From assembly GCA_905372445.1 (NCBI GenBank), contig CAJPPF010000071.1:1-10738 (forward strand): a stretch of DNA of 10,738 bases. Direction: 5' to 3'. The position numbers and the translations under genes were made by a program. The notes under the pieces are model-generated. The model was not told the DNA's origin. It saw only the letters and a program-made list of their open reading frames with translations, and did not search any database. Below, one piece after another: positions 6,387 through 10,738 of this stretch (the stretch's first letter is position 1; the number at the start of each line of letters is the position of its first letter). The stretch is from an uncultured Prevotella sp. (GTDB lineage: Bacteria > Bacteroidota > Bacteroidia > Bacteroidales > Bacteroidaceae).

Positions 6387-7916
6387 TTATCTGATCGGCT
6401 CGTTACGTTCCCTTGGGTTCGCAGCAAGACCTCTCTGTATGGCTTCTGCCGGAATCTGAAGTACCTTGCGTGGGTCTTCTTTCTCCAGCGGATAGTAGTA
6501 GGAGCTCTTCGAAGTACGCTTCACTGCCAAATGGAAACGACGTATGTCGAACCATCGAAGTCCTTCCTGGTAGAATTCTTTCCTACGGAAATCGAGAAAG
6601 AGCTTCACCATTGCCAGCTGTTTCAGCGTAAGCCCGTAGAAAGGTGTGTAGATATTGTAGTTCGAACTGTTGGTTGATGTATACACAGCTCTTTCCACCG
6701 ACGGGAAGAAACCGAACTTTCCTTGCATGTATTGCAGGTAATCGTCAATGGCACGGTTGTAGTCTTTCAACATAGCATGGGCTTCCATGCGGTTCAAGAG
6801 CACTTCGTCTGCTGTGAAAAGCACATTGGTGACGTAGAGTCCACGAGGCTTTGAACCTGTACTTTCTACGTTGGACAGCTCATCAAACTTTGCCAGATAG
6901 CGACCGGAAGTGACCGGTGCGGCTGACGAAGTGAAGATATAGGTGCCGATGAAGTTCATTTTCTCATAGTCGCGACCACCCTCTATACCTGTTTGAGCAA
7001 ATACTTTATCCACCGTCCCGAACGTAGAACCGTACTTCTCGATAGGTGTTGTGCGTGCCAAACGCGACTCCGTAGTTGTCATGAGCAGGTTGGCAGGCTC
7101 GTCCGTAGCGGCATATCGGCGGAAAAGACTCTTGTGATTAAACTCCAATTCGTTAGCATATTGCCTCCAAGGACGCAGTTGCTTTTTCGGGTCGCTGCCC
7201 AAAACGTAGTCCGCGTATGCCACAACAGCATTCCAATCGCCTTTCATCAGATAGAAGCGAGAGGCAAAAGCGTATGCTGCTTTCTTGTTGAAATGGAACT
7301 TGGGCTGTTTGTAATACGTGTCAGAAACTAAGGAAATACCCAGTTTCAAGTCCTTTTCTATCTTGTCGTAAACCTCATTTACCGTACCTCGTTGATAATC
7401 GACCAGGGCATGTTTCTCTGGTTTTGTGATGTAAGGAATGCCGGGATCGGTTGCTTTTCCGCCGTAAGGTTCAGACCAAATATTGACCAACATGAAATGC
7501 AGATAAGCTCTAAGCAGAAACGCCTCGCCGTACAATGCTTTCACGCGTTCGTTTTTTGGATAGCGGCTCAGTAGCTCCAACGCCTTGTTGGCCTGCGCGA
7601 TGCCCTTATAGCAGGCATTCCAATAATTCAGGGGCGTGTCGAGATCTTCCTGATCGTAGTCTTCCCAGAAGTACATGGCTTCATTCAGTCGCGAGTGTAC
7701 GCCGTTGGCACGTTCGTCAACATTGTCGGTTCGTGGCTCCAGAAATGGGATATAGCTTGCTTCGGGATAAGCTCCCGTAAGCAGTTCGGCTATTTTTTCC
7801 TCGGTGTCTATATCAACATCCAGCTCCGAATCGGGACTTTTGTCAAGGTAATCGTTGCAGCCGACGAAGAGCAAAGCAGCGACTGCAAAGAGAAATAGTG
7901 ATTTATTTATTTTCAT
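6387..7916 (-). CDS. SusD/RagB-family surface lipoprotein
   Basis: This is the lid and ligand-binding lipoprotein that sits on the SusC barrel at the cell surface. It has 509 residues, the usual family length. A type II signal peptide ends in LFVGC, with Cys20 as the lipidated residue, followed by NDYLDKSPDSEL, a typical SusD start. The N-terminal TPR-like helical region is recognisable at about residues 95-155 (YWNACYKGIAQANKAL; GEAFLLRAYLHFMLVNIW). The C-terminal hallmark RRKEFYQEGLRWFDIRR lies at residues 444-460. The ATG at 7914-7916 is placed correctly for the signal peptide. It follows SusC by 11 nt, so the two are surely co-transcribed and probably translationally coupled. No frameshift or truncation is visible. 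The ligand cannot be read from the sequence. Confidence 0.96.
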   Translation of the reverse strand: MKINKSLFLFAVAALLFVGCNDYLDKSPDSELDVDIDTEEKIAELLTGAYPEASYIPFLEPRTDNVDERANGVHSRLNEAMYFWEDYDQEDLDTPLNYWNACYKGIAQANKALELLSRYPKNERVKALYGEAFLLRAYLHFMLVNIWSEPYGGKATDPGIPYITKPEKHALVDYQRGTVNEVYDKIEKDLKLGISLVSDTYYKQPKFHFNKKAAYAFASRFYLMKGDWNAVVAYADYVLGSDPKKQLRPWRQYANELEFNHKSLFRRYAATDEPANLLMTTTESRLARTTPIEKYGSTFGTVDKVFAQTGIEGGRDYEKMNFIGTYIFTSSAAPVTSGRYLAKFDELSNVESTGSKPRGLYVTNVLFTADEVLLNRMEAHAMLKDYNRAIDDYLQYMQGKFGFFPSVERAVYTSTNSSNYNIYTPFYGLTLKQLAMVKLFLDFRRKEFYQEGLRWFDIRRFHLAVKRTSKSSYYYPLEKEDPRKVLQIPAEAIQRGLAANPRERNEPIR

Positions 7917-7927
7917 ATTTATGCTTG

Positions 7928-10738
7928 TTAGAAACCTATGTTCAACGTTACGGTATACTGTTTAGGCGTGGGCAGCGATACACCTCCCGACTTATAGTAC
8001 TCCGGGTCTTGTCCTTTGAGCTTCTTGTCTGCGTAGATCAGGAAAGGATTGGTGACATTCAGGCGCAGGTTCATGGAGCGCAGGCGCACTTTCTTAAGGA
8101 AGTTCTCGGGTATGTCATAGGCTAATGAGATGTTTTTCATGCGTACAAAACTTCCGTCCGCCACCATCTGTTGCGAGTAGTTGTAGGTGTTGTAGGCACG
8201 TTCTATGTTCTCTTTGCCGACCTTCGCGATGAGTTCTTGAGACGGGAGTACCGGAACATTAGTCTTGAACTCGTCGCCGGGATTGAGCCAGCGGTTGTAA
8301 TAAGATTTTGAGAAGACGTTCAGGTCGCCGAATTCGGGGTCAAACGTGGGGTTCAGGCGTATCTTGTTGCCCGCCTGCATGGTCAGGAAGAACGACAGTT
8401 CCCAACCCTTGTATTTCAGTGTGTTGGAAAGACCGCCGATGACGCGTGGCTCTATAGGACCGTGATACAGCAGATATGATTTGGCATATTGTGCGTCGAG
8501 GAAGTCGGCGCCGGCAATGTTCGTCAGCTCTCCCTGGCTGGCAGGATAGCGTCCGAAGTTGAAAGTGGGCAGACCATTGTTGTTCAATCCTTGGAAATTG
8601 AATGAGAAGAGTGAGCCTCGCGGATAGCCCACGATGTTGCCGCGCCCTCTTCCCGCCACCATATCGAAGGCATTGGGTGCGTTAAGCAGGCGCGTAATCT
8701 CTTGGTCCATCGCACTAAGCGTAAGGCTCGTACTCCAACTGAAGCTGTCAGTTACGATATTTTTGGTGTGTACGCCAAGCTCCATGCCTCGTGTACGCAT
8801 ATCTCCGAAGTTGGCGTATTTATAGTATTGCCCTCCTACACCCGAGGTGCGTACAAGGTCTATCAGGTCGAACGTATTACGCTGGTACACGTCGAGTGTC
8901 GTGCTAATGCGGTTGTTGAACAGTCCAAGTTCCAGCCCGATGTTCAACTCGTACATCTTTTCCCATGTCAAATCTCTGTTTTCCAAGTGCAGAATGTCGA
9001 GTTTATTCTCCCTGTCGTTGAAATAATGCCTATTGACGATGCCGCTTTTGTAAATTGCATTGGCATTGATGGCTTCTTCGTTCATCTTTGCAGTGAGACC
9101 GTAGCTGGCGCGTAATGCCAACCGTGATATCGTCCGATACTCTTTCATGAAAGCTTCCTGATCGATATTCCACTTCGCTCCCACGTTCCAGGTAGGCAGC
9201 CACAAGGCACGTGCTCCTTTGCCCGAGGTGTTGGAACCCTCACAGTTGAACACCGCGTTGAAGACATATTTGCCTGCATAGCCGTAGGTGCCGTTCACAG
9301 AGAAGGTGACGCCACGGTCGTTGCGCTTATGGTAATTGAAGTAATTAGTGCCCTCGTTCGCGAGTTTTTCAAATATCAATGGGTTGGTATACACCTGGTT
9401 TCCTCGGTCATATTGAATGCCGTAACCTTGGAAAGGATTGACTGTGCGCTCGGCAGAACGTACTTCCGTGAAAGCAAAAGCTTTTAAGTCGTGTTGTCCT
9501 ATACGCTTGTCGAAGTCGAAGGCTATGCGTGCCAGAAGGCTTTTCAGCGAAGCCTCGGTCTTGTTCAGCAGACCACCATGGGTCAGTCCCACCTTGGGTT
9601 GCAGCAGCGGATTGTCTTTATCGTGCACCAAGTAGATATTCTGTTGGGCAACAAACGGATTTTCATTGGCACGGAAAGCCTTCACCACATTGGAGCCTTC
9701 GTGTATCTCGTGGGTCGTACTCGTGTATGCTTGTCGTGTCGACAGCAAGGCTTTGAGCGCGATGTCGTCGTTCAGTCTGTACGTCGCCTCACCCTGTATC
9801 TTGAAATCGAGCACGTCGATGTTCATCTTGTTATTGGCATATTCGTTGAAGATATTGAACGGTGCCCAGTTGTTGCGGTAGTATTCAAGACTTCCGTCTT
9901 CGTTGTAAGGACGTAAGGTACGGCTTGTGCCGAGCGCGTAGGAAAACGGATTGATGTCGAAGTCACGCTCGAATACGCCCAAGGTGTTGTTTTTACGCTG
10001 CGGCAATGTGCCAGGTGCTTTCTGTGAACGGATGTTTCCTTGTGCAGAAAGCGTAGCGGTGAACTTGTCATTTATATAAAAGGTGTTCTTCACGTTGGCG
10101 GTGAGCCGGCTTACCTTGTCGGCAACGGTCCATCCTCCGTCGTGATAAAAGCCGATCGAGGCATAGGTGGCAGTATTCTTGCCGCCGCCCGAAAGCGTTA
10201 TCATATGATTGGTGATGGGCTTCATCGTAAAGAGAAGATCGAACCAATTCGTATTGGCATACTCACGTTTGCGCAGGAAGTCGGCTCTCGCCTCGGGCGT
10301 ATTGGGCAGATAATAGGTACCTGTTGCGGGGTTGATCGTGCTTATACCTTTATATAATTGATAGTAAATTCCGCTGCGTCTTCCATACAATGAGTTGCTG
10401 ATACCAAAGTAACCTTTATCGTACATCTCCTGATATATCGACATGGTTTCCTGCGAATTGAGCAGGTCGAAGTCGCCGTAGCGTGGTTTCAGGCGCACGG
10501 TGTTCTCCGTGGAGTAGCTCACCCGCAGGGGAGACTCTCTTCTTCCCGACTTCGTGGTGATAACGATGACACCGTTCAGGGCTCGCGCGCCGTATACCGA
10601 CGTAGCTGAAGCGTCTTTCAATACCTGTATGTCTTGGATATCGGAGGGATTAAGTCCCGACACTGCCGAACTGATGAGTGTCACCGCATCGCCCGATGCC
10701 AGCTGATCGAGACTTAGGTGTACGAGGTCTTCATACAC
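7928..10738 (-). CDS. SusC/RagA-family TonB-dependent outer-membrane transporter (5' end outside window)
   Basis: This is the barrel half of a SusC/SusD importer, which moves a large ligand across the outer membrane using TonB energy. The frame is open to the right edge, and 936 residues are present. The GTG at the edge is an internal Val codon, not a start. The signal peptide, the carboxypeptidase-D-like N-terminal domain and the TonB box are therefore missing, probably about 100-200 residues. Residues 29-67 of the visible part carry the plug signature of SusC proteins (NPSDIQDIQVLKDASA, then YGARALNGVIVITTKSG). After that come long stretches of alternating beta strands typical of the 22-strand barrel. 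The protein ends VTLNIGF, with the C-terminal Phe expected of a BAM-inserted barrel. The stop lies 11 nt before the SusD start, the usual pairing. The family is certain; the substrate is unknown, because no linked enzyme reveals it. Confidence 0.96.
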   Translation of the reverse strand: MYEDLVHLSLDQLASGDAVTLISSAVSGLNPSDIQDIQVLKDASATSVYGARALNGVIVITTKSGRRESPLRVSYSTENTVRLKPRYGDFDLLNSQETMSIYQEMYDKGYFGISNSLYGRRSGIYYQLYKGISTINPATGTYYLPNTPEARADFLRKREYANTNWFDLLFTMKPITNHMITLSGGGKNTATYASIGFYHDGGWTVADKVSRLTANVKNTFYINDKFTATLSAQGNIRSQKAPGTLPQRKNNTLGVFERDFDINPFSYALGTSRTLRPYNEDGSLEYYRNNWAPFNIFNEYANNKMNIDVLDFKIQGEATYRLNDDIALKALLSTRQAYTSTTHEIHEGSNVVKAFRANENPFVAQQNIYLVHDKDNPLLQPKVGLTHGGLLNKTEASLKSLLARIAFDFDKRIGQHDLKAFAFTEVRSAERTVNPFQGYGIQYDRGNQVYTNPLIFEKLANEGTNYFNYHKRNDRGVTFSVNGTYGYAGKYVFNAVFNCEGSNTSGKGARALWLPTWNVGAKWNIDQEAFMKEYRTISRLALRASYGLTAKMNEEAINANAIYKSGIVNRHYFNDRENKLDILHLENRDLTWEKMYELNIGLELGLFNNRISTTLDVYQRNTFDLIDLVRTSGVGGQYYKYANFGDMRTRGMELGVHTKNIVTDSFSWSTSLTLSAMDQEITRLLNAPNAFDMVAGRGRGNIVGYPRGSLFSFNFQGLNNNGLPTFNFGRYPASQGELTNIAGADFLDAQYAKSYLLYHGPIEPRVIGGLSNTLKYKGWELSFFLTMQAGNKIRLNPTFDPEFGDLNVFSKSYYNRWLNPGDEFKTNVPVLPSQELIAKVGKENIERAYNTYNYSQQMVADGSFVRMKNISLAYDIPENFLKKVRLRSMNLRLNVTNPFLIYADKKLKGQDPEYYKSGGVSLPTPKQYTVTLNIGF

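Noticed and set aside
9491..9916. Plus-strand open frame of 141 codons opposite SusC
   Set aside because: It is antisense to conserved SusC barrel sequence and has no independent support.

Overview
The window reads as the 3' part of one minus-strand operon from a member of the Bacteroidetes, most likely order Bacteroidales. The reasons are a SusC/SusD outer-membrane pair, a run of lipoproteins whose lipobox cysteine is soon followed by Asp/Glu-rich residues, and families (DUF4302, DUF4856, the Bacteroidetes-type putative zinc metallopeptidase) that I know mainly from this phylum. I cannot fix the genus.

Layout in transcription order, right to left: a SusC/RagA-type TonB-dependent transporter missing its N-terminus (7928-10738); a SusD/RagB lipoprotein (6387-7916); a lipoprotein of the putative zinc-metallopeptidase family whose HExxH motif is broken (5380-6345); a DUF4302 lipoprotein (4343-5377); a 208-residue lipoprotein I do not recognise (3667-4293); a DUF4856 imelysin-like lipoprotein (2460-3656); a secreted, non-lipidated protein with a carbohydrate-binding-module-like domain and a fibronectin III domain (1278-2447); and a lipoprotein with two tandem Ig-like repeats (364-1275). 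Gaps are 11, 41, 2, 49, 10, 12 and 2 nt, so this is almost certainly one polycistronic unit. Its promoter, the start of SusC and any linked regulator lie beyond the right edge.

Together the genes look like a cell-surface capture and import machine. SusC/SusD would form the barrel and lid in the outer membrane, and the other lipoproteins are probably surface-exposed accessory binding subunits. No intact hydrolase or protease is visible, so the substrate cannot be read from the sequence. The DUF4856/imelysin-like member leaves a metal, metal-chelate or host-protein ligand as open as a glycan.

Positions 1-363 hold no convincing gene. They contain a long imperfect inverted repeat (51-235) that looks like a degenerate foldback or MITE-like element or a structured RNA, a weak terminator-like hairpin for the operon (280-313), and a 12-bp palindrome at the left edge. 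I saw no tRNA, rRNA, CRISPR array or intact insertion sequence.
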